Assembly (NCBI RefSeq): GCF_014645515.1
Contig: NZ_BMLW01000009.1
Location: 48,431 to 112,430, forward strand
Direction: 5' to 3'
Length of the DNA stretch: 64,000 bases
DNA from: Oceanobacillus neutriphilus
GTDB taxonomy: Bacteria; Bacillota; Bacilli; Bacillales; Amphibacillaceae
The notes under the pieces were generated by a model. That model made no database searches and was not told the DNA's origin. It saw only the letters and a list, made by a program, of their open reading frames with translations. Every line of letters begins with the position of its first letter. The stretch's first letter is position 1. A program made the translations under genes and the position numbers. Positions 1 through 8,090 of this stretch are shown in pieces.

Positions 1-486
1 AGCGATCGGCACGGAAATACCAGAGGCAATCGCGCCGAATAAATTCATCGAGACAGAGTAAAGCCCTGTCATCAGCCCAATCCGATAGGGGAAGGTTGAT
101 TTAATTAATCCCGGCATCAGGATATTACCGACAGCAATAGCCATTCCAGTCAGGAGCGTACCGAATAATAACAGCTCTATTCCGCCGCTTGCCCGGATAA
201 ATACACCAATAGACAGGAAAATCATAGCAATCAGCAGCGTAAATTCCATCCCAAACTTGCTGGACAGTCGCGGCACAAAAGGAGAGAATAAGCCGAAAGC
301 AAGCAATGGAAGTGTGTTGACTAATCCAATCATCGCATTGGAGGCTTCTAATTCTCCCCGAAAAAAAGGAATAAGCGGCCCGACAGATGAAATTGGAGAA
401 CGGAGTGTTGCTGCAATAAGTAAAATAGCTAAGAGTAATAGAACGATATAATATCTATTTAAAAAATCTTTCTTTGAAAAGTACAT
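1..486 (-). CDS. CynX/NimT-family MFS transporter (N-terminal part, runs off the window)
   Basis: The minus strand is open from an ATG at 486-484 to the window edge, giving 162 codons of a hydrophobic protein. A ribosome site AAGGA lies 9 bases before the start. The N-terminus has a short Lys-rich tail, then a membrane helix followed by LRSPISSVGPLIPF, which is typical of the CynX/NimT (cyanate, 2-nitroimidazole) branch of the major facilitator superfamily. About four or five membrane segments are visible. Proteins of this family are near 400 residues, so more than half is missing. Substrate cannot be judged from the fragment. The family call is inferred from sequence character. Confidence 0.8.
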   Translation of the reverse strand, partial: MYFSKKDFLNRYYIVLLLLAILLIAATLRSPISSVGPLIPFFRGELEASNAMIGLVNTLPLLAFGLFSPFVPRLSSKFGMEFTLLIAMIFLSIGVFIRASGGIELLLFGTLLTGMAIAVGNILMPGLIKSTFPYRIGLMTGLYSVSMNLFGAIASGISVPIA

Positions 487-620
487 AAGAACAATTCCTT
501 TACAACGTATTTATAAATACACAAGAGATTATTCTATCAAAGAAGACATGGGAATGTAAAGCTATTTTTAATATCACAGTAAAACACACAGTTCTAAATC
601 TGGATTTAAATGTGATAGTT

Positions 621-1097
621 TTAAGTAAACGGCTTTTTCATTTTTCTTATATAAACAATTTGTCCAATATGGTAGGCATTATGTGTCGCTGCATTACTGA
701 TTAAATTCCACCATTCAGCTTCTACAGGAAATCCGGGAACTATGGATTCTAGTTTTTGTTCGCCAGTAATGAGCTTTTGCCAATTTAAAAGGATATTTAA
801 TAAGTCATTTTTTAAATCAGAAAATGACTGTTCGCTGGAGACTTGGAAGGTGTCTGCGTTATCTTCCAATGCTTTAACTGCTTGAACATTAGATTGTTCA
901 TATCTGGTTTGCCATACTCTATTCCAATAAATGAGATGAGATGTAATTTCAGCAATACAGTGGCTGTCTGTATCAGGTCTCCAAAAAGCTTCTTTCTCTG
1001 TAACTCCTTCAACAGCCTGATCAAAAGAAAGATGCCAGCTTTGGTCATTCGCATTTGCTAATAACTGATCCAGTAAAACGCTTTTAGCATGAGTCAT
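621..1097 (-). CDS. DinB-family four-helix metalloprotein
   Basis: The 158-residue product has the size and layout of DinB/YfiT-like proteins, which form a four-helix bundle holding one metal through three histidines. Candidate ligands are visible: His53 in the ITSHLIYWNRVW stretch, and the pair in HNAYHIGQI near residues 139-143. Family members include thiol-dependent transferases and damage-inducible proteins, but most have no assigned reaction, and this one cannot be placed further. The ATG is preceded by GAAGGG at workable spacing. The gene stands alone, between a transporter and a decayed acetyltransferase. Confidence 0.8.
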   Translation of the reverse strand: MTHAKSVLLDQLLANANDQSWHLSFDQAVEGVTEKEAFWRPDTDSHCIAEITSHLIYWNRVWQTRYEQSNVQAVKALEDNADTFQVSSEQSFSDLKNDLLNILLNWQKLITGEQKLESIVPGFPVEAEWWNLISNAATHNAYHIGQIVYIRKMKKPFT

Positions 1098-1198
1098 CGA
1101 TATCCAATCCCTTCATTATGTTAAATAACACTTCTATATAAATGCATTAAAAACCTTTAAATGAATTAATAAGACCATTCTGAATAAGGAGTGAAAAA

Positions 1199-1415
1199 AT
1201 GTTAAGAGAAGAGAGAATCTCCAATGTCGACGGGATAGAGAAATAAATGTAGAAAGCTGGCAGATAGTTACCGGGGAATGATAGATGATCGATTTTTACA
1301 GCATCCCTCTGTAGAAGATAAGAAGCAGAAATGGGAAAAAATTATTCAAGACGATGATGTGCCGGATCTGCTTGTGTATAAATGGAAGGATATCAGTGAA
1401 ATTGCTCCAGTTTAA
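1199..1415 (+). pseudogene. Decayed GNAT acetyltransferase (N-terminal remnant)
   Basis: AAGGAG precedes an ATG at 1199 that reads MLREERISNVDGIEK and then stops. The match continues in the next frame (INVESWQ) and then in a third frame from about 1269 (YRGMIDDRFLQHPSVEDKK, ending at 1415). Joined together these resemble the start of a GNAT protein, where a 'V.SWR.TYRGI..D.FL' pattern is common. At least two frameshifts are needed, and the acetyl-CoA binding core is absent, so the gene is dead. The identification rests on pattern recognition of the joined frames. Confidence 0.6.
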
Positions 1416-1488
1416 ATTTGAAAGAACTCTTTCTTGGCAGTAGGCTATGTGAAAATTAATATTTGTCAAAAAGAGATTTAAAAGAGAG

Positions 1489-1992
1489 CTAGACAGAACG
1501 CTCTACATGTAATATGAATGGAATATAAGAGCTGGGAGTTTCATTTCCAGGCCAGCTTTCTTCCTGGAAGCCGATCCGCTTCAACATTTTCTGAGCACGC
1601 TGATTTGTGATATGCGTTTCTGCACGGAATAGATGAATACTAAGCTGCTCTGCTCCGTATGCGATCATTTTATTTGCAGCAGTAATTCCAATGCCCTTGC
1701 CCCATAAACTGCTTTCACCAATAGCGATGCCTAATTCAGCGGTATTACTATGTATTTCAGCTAAATCAACATAACCAATGAGTGTATGTTGGAACTCGAT
1801 ACCCAACCGGATAAAATTTGGCTGTTGGTTATTGACATTACGGCTCCACCATAGATAAAGTTCTTCTTGGGAACGATTTAATTCCCAACCGTTCGCCACA
1901 CAAAAGCTGCTGTCTCTGCTCCAGGTTAAGACAGTTTGAAAATCTTTCAGTGTTAATGGGCGAAGAAGTACATTACTATTATTGATATTCAT
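1489..1992 (-). CDS. GNAT N-acetyltransferase, RimJ/RimL type
   Basis: This is an acetyl-CoA-dependent N-acetyltransferase of about 167 residues. The N-terminal strand VLLRPLTLKDFQTVLTW is typical of RimJ/RimL-like proteins. The acetyl-CoA pyrophosphate loop is visible as SSLWGKGIGITA near residues 94-105, and the C-terminal N-QRAQKMLKRIGF helix and strand are typical. I chose the internal ATG at 1992 over the one at 2007. GGAGAG lies 7 bases before the former, while the latter has no clear ribosome site. Substrate is unknown; family members modify ribosomal proteins, small amines or antibiotics. Confidence 0.82.
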   Translation of the reverse strand: MNINNSNVLLRPLTLKDFQTVLTWSRDSSFCVANGWELNRSQEELYLWWSRNVNNQQPNFIRLGIEFQHTLIGYVDLAEIHSNTAELGIAIGESSLWGKGIGITAANKMIAYGAEQLSIHLFRAETHITNQRAQKMLKRIGFQEESWPGNETPSSYIPFILHVERSV

Positions 1993-2076
1993 CAAACATC
2001 TCTCCATCCATGCGATTTTTGCTGATAATTATATGTAGCTGTTTAAAGCAGATTTTAAAAGAATTCTGATAAGGAG

Positions 2077-2388
2077 TCAAATTATACTTTTTAGATTAAA
2101 ATGGGGCACTGCGAATTCTTTTGTATGCTCCATGGCATACTGCATCTCTTTGCTTACAATAGATTCTTTGTGGTTTTGTATTCTCCAAACTGTAATGATA
2201 ATGTGAATGATTAAATTTTTTATTGCATCATCTGTAAGACGTAATTGGTGTTGGATCAGCTGGTCTAAAATGATATTTTTCAAACAGTCTACATTAAGAA
2301 AGGTATTTGGAAATAAATCATCCAGCAATTTTAATTTTTCATCTTGAAATAGAAAGTCAGATATGCAAAATCGAATTTTTTTCTCTCT
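2077..2388 (-). pseudogene. Fragment of a BglG-family PTS regulator (PRD domain)
   Basis: The minus frame is open from about 2388 to a stop at 2077 but has no convincing start. It begins KIRFCISDFLFQDEKLK, continues LLDDLFPNTFLNVD, and then has LTDDAIKNLIIHIIITVWRIQ. These match the linker and start of a PTS regulation domain in BglG/LicR/MtlR-type regulators, where a 'K.R.CIS..LF' lead-in and the 'NLI.HI.IA..RI' helix are usual. The DNA-binding N-terminus, the second PRD and any EII modules are missing. It is best read as a remnant of a deleted regulator of roughly 650 residues. Confidence 0.6.
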
Positions 2389-2450
2389 TTAGGAAAAAGA
2401 CTTCTGCTTTGTTTTTTGATTAAGATATAATAGAAGCGGAGGTGATTCCC

Positions 2451-3101
2451 ATGGATAGTATCATACAGGATTTAATAAAATGGATAAATGCACAAAAAAA
2501 GCATGTCATCATCGGTATTACCGGACATGGCGGAGCAGGGAAAAGCACATTTGCTGAGCATTTGAAACGGGCTTTGAATCAGGATGTAAATTTAATTTGT
2601 ACAGACCCGTATATTGTCAGTTCTGCGTTAAGAAAAGACACGAAAATTACATATACTTATCAAAACAAAGTCCGTACTGCCAAAATGACTGCTTGTCATC
2701 CTTTAGCTCATTATGTGGAAGCTTTGGAGCGTGATATTCAAATGACTCAGGCAGGCATGGCGTGGAATACGGTTGACACAGATTATTTGCCGAGTAAAAG
2801 AGTAGATCCAAACAAAAAGTTGACTATTATGGAGGGAATGAGTATAGCGTTTGTAAACCCTGATTATCTGGATTTACAAATTTATCTTTATACAGATGGA
2901 GAGACAGAATTAAATCGGCGTTCCAGCCGGGATCCAGTAAAACGAAGTCGAAATCTGACAGATATACAAAAATCACATCAGGAAAGACGAATTCAATACA
3001 GACATTTTATGGATCAATATAAAAGGCGGGCGGATATAATCCTTTTCACAGATGGGAACGGACAGCATATTGAGAAAAAAGAATGGCGAATCAGGGTGTG
3101 A
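2451..3101 (+). CDS. Uridine kinase-like P-loop NTPase
   Basis: The product of about 216 residues begins with a strand and a Walker A loop (GHGGAGKST, residues 22-30 from this start), as in uridine kinase and phosphoribulokinase-fold proteins. ICTDPYIVSS occupies the place where the family has its 'DDFY' substrate-site Asp. A Walker B-like strand follows (LTIMEGMSIAF), then an Arg-rich lid with RRSSRDPVKR. It probably phosphorylates a small substrate, but the nucleoside-specific residues are not clear. GGAGG lies 8 bases before the ATG at 2451; an in-frame GTG at 2442 overlaps that site and is unlikely to be used. Confidence 0.72.
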   Translation: MDSIIQDLIKWINAQKKHVIIGITGHGGAGKSTFAEHLKRALNQDVNLICTDPYIVSSALRKDTKITYTYQNKVRTAKMTACHPLAHYVEALERDIQMTQAGMAWNTVDTDYLPSKRVDPNKKLTIMEGMSIAFVNPDYLDLQIYLYTDGETELNRRSSRDPVKRSRNLTDIQKSHQERRIQYRHFMDQYKRRADIILFTDGNGQHIEKKEWRIRV

Positions 3102-3388
3102 TACTTAGCTGAATAATCCATTTTTTGACTGCAAAATATTTGTGTTTGAAGCGGAGAAGCGTATAATAAATAATATCAAAAAGGCGATTTCTTTGAGATT
3201 ATTTTATGTGAAATAAGGAAAACTAAGCTATGAAAAGATTTAGATCGTAAAAATATAATCGAAATAGTAAGTTTCGTAATTCTCCATTTTATTTAAACAG
3301 GAAAATGCAGAATACTCCGACAGAGATTGGGGGCAGCATGGTGACCTGTTTCACATACTGTTAGGAATGCAGAAGAAAGGAAAGTTGG

Positions 3389-4249
3389 ATGAGCAAAGCA
3401 CAAACGAAAAAATCAAGAAAAGCTATACTTTTTGCAAGAGGTTTAATAATTATTATTGGCGGATTTATTACAGCATATGGATTGGAAGCAGTATTGATAC
3501 CGAACAGTGTTTCTGATGGCGGTGTAACCGGGATAAGTATCGTAGGATCAGAGTGGACCGGGTTACCGCTCGGGCTTTTAATTGCTGTCATAAATATTCC
3601 ATTTGTTTACTTAGGGTATAAACAAATCGGCAAGAATTTTGCAATCCTCTCTACTTTAGGTATCGCTTCACTTGCTATAAGTACAAGCATGATGCATCAT
3701 ATTCCATCCATTATTGAAATTGAGGGAGATACATTACTGGTCACCGCTGTCGGCGGGATAATTATTGGAACCGGTATGGGGCTGGCACTTCGTAATGGGG
3801 GAGCGCTGGACGGGATTGATATGTTGGCTGTATTATTATCCCGTAAGCTGCCATTTGGAACCAGTGATTTAATTTTATTCTTGAATTTATTTGTATTTAT
3901 TGTGGTATCTACCGTGTTTGGATTAAAGGGAGCGTTAATGTCAGGTGTTGCTTATTACATTGCCTCGAAGGTTATTCACATTATTGAAGAAGGTTTAAGC
4001 AGTACTAAAGCAGTTTATATTATTACAGAGCATGCTGAGGAAATGATGAAAGAAATCAGGGATCGACTTGAACGCAGCTGTACTTTGCAGCATGTAGAAG
4101 GCGGATATTCCAAAAAGAAATTTAAACAAATTAAATGTGTTATTACCCGACTGGAAGAAAGCAAAATGAAAGAAACGATCCAAGATGTCGATCCAACAGC
4201 ATTTGTAACTGTCTACGATGTAACAGAAGTGCGAGGCGGAAATTTTTAA
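3389..4249 (+). CDS. YitT-family membrane protein (DUF161 plus DUF2179)
   Basis: The 286-residue protein has about five hydrophobic segments in residues 12-190, followed by a soluble C-terminal domain of roughly 85 residues. That two-part layout is standard for the YitT family, which is present in several copies in bacilli. The N-terminal glycine-rich helix IIIGGFITAYGLEAVLIPN and the repeated NGGALDGIDMLAVLLS motif are characteristic. The C-terminal half (AVYIITEHAEEMMKEI onward) is the DUF2179 domain, thought to bind a ligand. Function is not established. GAAAGGA precedes the ATG. The gene appears monocistronic. Confidence 0.88.
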   Translation: MSKAQTKKSRKAILFARGLIIIIGGFITAYGLEAVLIPNSVSDGGVTGISIVGSEWTGLPLGLLIAVINIPFVYLGYKQIGKNFAILSTLGIASLAISTSMMHHIPSIIEIEGDTLLVTAVGGIIIGTGMGLALRNGGALDGIDMLAVLLSRKLPFGTSDLILFLNLFVFIVVSTVFGLKGALMSGVAYYIASKVIHIIEEGLSSTKAVYIITEHAEEMMKEIRDRLERSCTLQHVEGGYSKKKFKQIKCVITRLEESKMKETIQDVDPTAFVTVYDVTEVRGGNF

Positions 4250-4278
4250 TACAAGGGATTGATGGAAATTCGGGATAA

Positions 4279-4476
4279 TCTCACGTATATGCTGTCTTGG
4301 AATATGCGGACTTTATAGTTAGCGTGGAAGGGTCCTCCATAATGCCGTTCGGTCATCCGTTTACGGTTGGATATCCTGCCGTATTTGAAGAGGGCACTAT
4401 TAATTATAATGAAGATGGATACCAGAATGCAGTTGAGAGTTCTTTTAAACTATTTATGGATCAGCGAGTAGAATAA
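4279..4476 (+). pseudogene. C-terminal remnant of a Gfo/Idh/MocA-type oxidoreductase
   Basis: An open frame without a start reads AVLEYADFIVSVEGSS, then FGHPFTVGYPAVFEEGTINY, and stops at 4476. The 'G.PF..G..A.FE.GT..Y' pattern matches the substrate-side C-terminal domain of Gfo/Idh/MocA dehydrogenases. The NAD-binding half (over 200 residues) is absent. No ribosome site or start is present, so this is a decayed or truncated gene. The family assignment is inferred from one stretch of sequence. Confidence 0.5.
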
Positions 4477-4479
4477 ATA

Positions 4480-4599
4480 GAAACGATTGTGAAAAGTATT
4501 AATCATTTTCTTTCCTTTGGTTTATACTATACAGATAAACAAATTGGTTTTGCGCGAGTGGTGACAGACAAGGCTGTATTTTCCTATGCTTTGGTGTAA
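4480..4599 (+). pseudogene. GNAT acetyltransferase remnant
   Basis: A frame of about 39 codons without a start reads ETIVKSINHFLSFGLYY, then TDKQIGFARVVTDKAVFSY, and stops at 4597-4599. The phrase 'FGLY..DKQIGFARVVTD.A.F.YL.D' is a recognisable core of small GNAT acetyltransferases in bacilli. The acetyl-CoA loop that should follow is missing. It abuts the oxidoreductase remnant upstream, so two decayed genes lie end to end. Confidence 0.55.
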
Positions 4600-4849
4600 T
4601 CAACATAATCAGACAAAAAACTCACGTGTATCTAACTCACAATCTTCTTATAGCACATATTTTGTGCAAAAAAGTTTTATCGATGGATTGAGTGCTCATA
4701 GCAAAAGAGTGTAAACCATATTATCGATAAATGGACCTCAATTGAATTTTAGCGGATTCTTTTAAAATTAGAGTCTATATTTTTGTGGGCATAATAAATG
4801 AAATAAATCCGCTCTTGTTATTTTAGTCAAGCTTCTACTACATGGCAAT

Positions 4850-4877
4850 CTCCCTATTTGCACGAAACAATAGGGAG
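4850..4877. terminator. Hairpin downstream of the ROK kinase gene
   Basis: A perfect 9-bp stem (CTCCCTATT with AATAGGGAG) encloses a 10-base loop, 31 bases beyond the stop codon of the minus-strand ROK gene. Neither strand has a run of T after the stem, so it may be a weak terminator or an RNA-stabilising hairpin. Confidence 0.4.
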
Positions 4878-4907
4878 CAATATAAACATTCTTAGTGATT
4901 TCAACTA

Positions 4908-5834
4908 TTAATTATCATCATTATTAAAAATAATATCAATTCCTTTAAAGGTGTAATAAAGTTCGTCTTTCATAGCTATTGCCTCTATATTATGTTGTTG
5001 AGCGATTTTTTGCAAAGCATTTCCAAACAGGTTAAAACTTTTTGAAATTTGACCGCCTATTACAATTTTATCTGGTTGAAAAGATTGAATATACGGTTCT
5101 AACATTTCAGCTAGTTTATTTCCAAAAGTCTCAAATGTTTGAAGAGCTGGATCGTTTTTTTCTTTTGCGAGAAGAGAAATATCTTTCACGGTATTGTAAC
5201 GATTAATATCAACTCCTTTAGACGAAGCTAATTTGAGGATCCCTCTGATCGAAAAATAATCATCCACGATTGATATTTCATACGGAACTTGATAAAGATA
5301 TCCTCCAGGTGGGATTCCTTTTCTATTTTTTAAAATTTGTCCTTTATCTAAAAAAGCGGATCCTAATCCTGTTCCAATTGTTAAACAGATTAATCTTTTT
5401 GCTGACAGTTCTTCACTCACCCCAATCCCAAATAGACGACAGTCATTTTCAAAACGAATATTAATTTGATCATTTACTGGAAGTTTTGCAGCGAGTAACC
5501 TCTTTAGTATTTCTTCACGAATATTCATTTCGTATAATGCTTCAAATTTTCCTACGCCTTTTACGTAACTAATACCCTTTTGGTAATCAAAAGGTCCGGG
5601 AAAGGTCAATCCAATATTTAATTGGTTAATATTTTTTTTGTTGTGGTCTCTTAAATATTGATAGAAAAAACCTTCAATGATTAGTTTAAAATTGTTAAGA
5701 ATCGCATCTGCATCTAAATATGAATAAGTATGGTATTTTTTGATTGTGGAAGTAAGAATTTGATGATGATCAATGATACATCCCTTTGTAAACGTACCAC
5801 CTACATCTAAAGCAAGCATTAAACGATTGGACAT
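4908..5834 (-). CDS. ROK-family sugar kinase, probably for the mannose released by the locus
   Basis: The 308-residue protein has the ROK kinase fold: phosphate loop DVGGT at residues 10-14, a FPGPFDY turn near 79-84, the catalytic base Asp131 in a FENDC motif, and the adenosine-side IGTGLGSAF loop. ROK kinases phosphorylate hexoses at O6. The usual zinc-finger cysteines and the sugar-contacting EIGH motif are not seen; the equivalent region reads GIPPGGYLYQVPY. The protein therefore belongs to a divergent branch, and its substrate is inferred from neighbouring alpha-mannosidase and mannose-6-phosphate isomerase genes. GAGAGGTGA precedes the ATG. It lies 55 bases after the AraC gene and is probably cotranscribed with it. 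Confidence 0.8.
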   Translation of the reverse strand: MSNRLMLALDVGGTFTKGCIIDHHQILTSTIKKYHTYSYLDADAILNNFKLIIEGFFYQYLRDHNKKNINQLNIGLTFPGPFDYQKGISYVKGVGKFEALYEMNIREEILKRLLAAKLPVNDQINIRFENDCRLFGIGVSEELSAKRLICLTIGTGLGSAFLDKGQILKNRKGIPPGGYLYQVPYEISIVDDYFSIRGILKLASSKGVDINRYNTVKDISLLAKEKNDPALQTFETFGNKLAEMLEPYIQSFQPDKIVIGGQISKSFNLFGNALQKIAQQHNIEAIAMKDELYYTFKGIDIIFNNDDN

Positions 5835-5889
5835 AGTTCATTCACCTCTCTACTGAATTTTTCCTTTTGATTCTTAAAAAGTATATTTT

Positions 5890-6801
5890 TCAATCTGATT
5901 GTAATCTTGTCCTAAACTCTCCAGGGGGAATATCCATTACATTTTTAAATACACGTGAAAAATAATGAACCGTATCAAAACCAACTTTTTGAGCAACTAT
6001 TTTAATCGGCAGATCTGTTGTAGCAAGCAGTATAGCAGCTTTGTTTATTTTTTCTGAACGTACATATTGTGTAAATGTGACATCGATATGCTGTGTGAAT
6101 AATCTTGAAAGATGCCGATAGGAAACGTGAAGGCGGTCTGCTACTTCACTTAATTTTAAATGTTTGTCTAAATTATCATTTATAAATAATTTGGCATTAT
6201 AAATAATCGCATTTGATTCGAGAATTTTAGAATCTTTCAGATCAACACTTTCGAGGCCAATGATTTGTTGATAGAAATTTTGAATAATAATCTTAATGAG
6301 AGAATATGCTAAAGGTTTGATAATTTCTTGGGTAAACAGGCTTTGTTGATTACTCTGAATCAGAATTTCTTTCCATAACAATCCCACATTAAATTGATTG
6401 TTTAATAGAAAATGTTCAAAATGCTCTACATGTTCTATTCGATCGAAAAAATCCATTAATTCTTTTGTTTCTGTTAGTGAATAAGGTTCAAAAGAAAAAA
6501 ATAACATGCTTACATTGGATTGATCTTTTAGATGACACTCTGCGTATGGCTTTAAAAGAAATAAATCCCCAGGGATGATGGGATAATCTTGCTTGTTGAA
6601 AATAAAGGTACCTTCGCCATTTAAAATATAGTACACTTCATAATGTTTACTAAAGAAATCATTTTGTAAAAAACTATCTCTACCCCAATGATGGAGGTAT
6701 AAATTCATTTTTTCACTTTTTACATAATGAATATTATGGTTTAGATAATGATTTCCCTGATTTATTGTTGTGCTCTCAATAAGAATGTCCATAATTAACA
6801 T
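5890..6801 (-). CDS. AraC-family transcriptional regulator of the mannoside locus
   Basis: The 303-residue protein has an N-terminal cupin-like sensor half (about residues 30-150, with GEGTFIFNKQDYPIIPGDLFLLKPY) and a C-terminal pair of helix-turn-helix motifs. The latter include LSEVADRLHVSYRHLSRLF and the family signature IKIVAQKVGFDTVHYFSRVFK. This layout is that of sugar-responsive AraC activators. It is divergent from the transporter and hydrolase operon starting at 7089, which it probably controls from the 280-base region between them. Two starts are possible (6801 and 6792); AAAGGATGA fits either loosely. The effector is not known and is probably a mannoside or mannose. Confidence 0.85.
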   Translation of the reverse strand: MLIMDILIESTTINQGNHYLNHNIHYVKSEKMNLYLHHWGRDSFLQNDFFSKHYEVYYILNGEGTFIFNKQDYPIIPGDLFLLKPYAECHLKDQSNVSMLFFSFEPYSLTETKELMDFFDRIEHVEHFEHFLLNNQFNVGLLWKEILIQSNQQSLFTQEIIKPLAYSLIKIIIQNFYQQIIGLESVDLKDSKILESNAIIYNAKLFINDNLDKHLKLSEVADRLHVSYRHLSRLFTQHIDVTFTQYVRSEKINKAAILLATTDLPIKIVAQKVGFDTVHYFSRVFKNVMDIPPGEFRTRLQSD

Positions 6802-7088
6802 TCATCCTTTTGGTTTTTATTAGTCTTTCAGTGGATACATAAGATTTATAGTGGCAAAATGATAGTGAGCAAGAGTAGCTTTTGAGTGTGCATGACATTC
6901 AATTTTTCAAAATATAAAAACCTTACAGATGATATGATGGAAACTTTATAATTAATGATAATATACTATTTTTCAAAAAATATTCAATTCGTTTTTAGGT
7001 AATGTCCGATTTTTATAAATATGAGGCTCAAAATTACAAATACAAACCTTAATCAATACTATATATTTTTAGTTAGGTGGATGACATG
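6802..7088. promoter_or_regulatory. Divergent control region between AraC and the second ROK gene
   Basis: This very A+T-rich stretch separates the minus-strand regulator/kinase pair from the plus-strand transport operon, so it should contain both promoters and the AraC-type binding sites. I could not find a promoter pair with good -35 and -10 elements, and saw no convincing direct-repeat operator or catabolite-response site by eye. The only clear signal is AGGTGG at 7075-7080 serving the downstream start. Confidence 0.4.
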
Positions 7089-8003
7089 ATGAATAATTAT
7101 TTTTTAACGTTTGATGTAGGTGGACAATTTATAAAGGGAGGTGCTTTCAATCATCAAGGTGAGTTTATAAATTCTTCTTTTTCTTTTTATCCTGCTAAAA
7201 GTCGGAAGAGTGCCGAAGTGATTTTAGATAATTTAACAAATATAATTTGTAATCAAATTAATAGAATCTTAGACAAAAATTATTTAATTAAAGGAATAGG
7301 CTTCGCTTTTCCAGGGCCATTTGATTATGAAAATGGTATTTGTTACGTGAAAGACGTTGATAAATTTAATTCTATTTTTGGACTTAATATTCAAACGGAA
7401 ATTTGGAAGCGCTTAACAAAAAAGAGAATATTTAACCGAATTTCAAAAGATGCTATTTTCTTTTTCCAAAATAATGCAACTATGTTTGCTATAGGAGAAT
7501 GGAAAAATCGAGGACTTGCCAGTAAAGTCACTCGGGGTATTTTCTTAACTGTAGGAAATGGAGTAGGTTCAGCTTTTTTAGAGAATGGCAGAATTATTAC
7601 AGATCGATATGATGTGCCCCCTAATGGTTGGATTTATAATCTGGCATTTTATGACTCAATTATCGATGATTATATTTCTCACAGAGGAATAATGAGAATC
7701 GCCAAAGAAATTGGAATGTCTGAAAACATAGAAGAGATTATAGAAAAATATGAGTTAGGAGATTATCGAGCAATTGAGTTATTTAACAAATTTGGCTGCT
7801 ATTTTAGTGAAGTACTTAACACGATAAATGAAGGATTTAAATCAGAGGTTATTGTTATTGGTGGTGAAATAGCGAAAGTATATAAGTATTATGAAAAAAG
7901 TTTAATAGAAAATTTAGAAGATAAAACAATCCAAATCATGTTAAGTAGACAAACAGAACGAAGTACGTTTAAAGGATTATTTGAATATTACAAAATATAT
8001 TAG
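7089..8003 (+). CDS. ROK-fold protein lacking the catalytic Asp (probable pseudokinase or sugar sensor)
   Basis: This protein of about 304 residues is a paralogue of the ROK kinase across the divergent region. Both share a FPGPFDY.GI.YVK.V.KF block and the VDDY/IDDY-S-RGI block. Key positions are changed here. The phosphate loop reads DVGGQ instead of DVGGT, the END motif with the catalytic Asp reads QNNA (about residues 127-130), and the adenosine loop reads VGNGVGSAF instead of IGTGLGSAF. Kinase activity is therefore doubtful; a ligand-sensing or partner role is inferred. There is no N-terminal helix-turn-helix, unlike ROK repressors. Starts at 7077 (GTG), 7086 and 7089 are possible; AGGTGG is best spaced for 7089. 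It is first in the transport operon. Confidence 0.78.
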   Translation: MNNYFLTFDVGGQFIKGGAFNHQGEFINSSFSFYPAKSRKSAEVILDNLTNIICNQINRILDKNYLIKGIGFAFPGPFDYENGICYVKDVDKFNSIFGLNIQTEIWKRLTKKRIFNRISKDAIFFFQNNATMFAIGEWKNRGLASKVTRGIFLTVGNGVGSAFLENGRIITDRYDVPPNGWIYNLAFYDSIIDDYISHRGIMRIAKEIGMSENIEEIIEKYELGDYRAIELFNKFGCYFSEVLNTINEGFKSEVIVIGGEIAKVYKYYEKSLIENLEDKTIQIMLSRQTERSTFKGLFEYYKIY

Positions 8004-8044
8004 CCTGCTTTTTATGAAAAATAGCAAGAATATTTAATCCATAC

Positions 8045-8064
8045 TAACCTAACCATTTAGGTTA
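8045..8064. repeat. Perfect 8-bp inverted repeat before the binding-protein gene
   Basis: TAACCTAA and TTAGGTTA are separated by ccat, 26 bases before the GTG of the sugar-binding protein gene. It could be a protein operator or an RNA hairpin that sets separate expression of the downstream genes. No T-run follows, so it is not a standard terminator. Confidence 0.5.
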
Positions 8065-8090
8065 ATGGAATTAGAAAGGGGTTTGCTAAG

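Noticed and set aside
257..451. 64-residue plus-strand frame
   Set aside because: It lies antisense to the CynX-like transporter, has no ribosome site and a low-complexity product.
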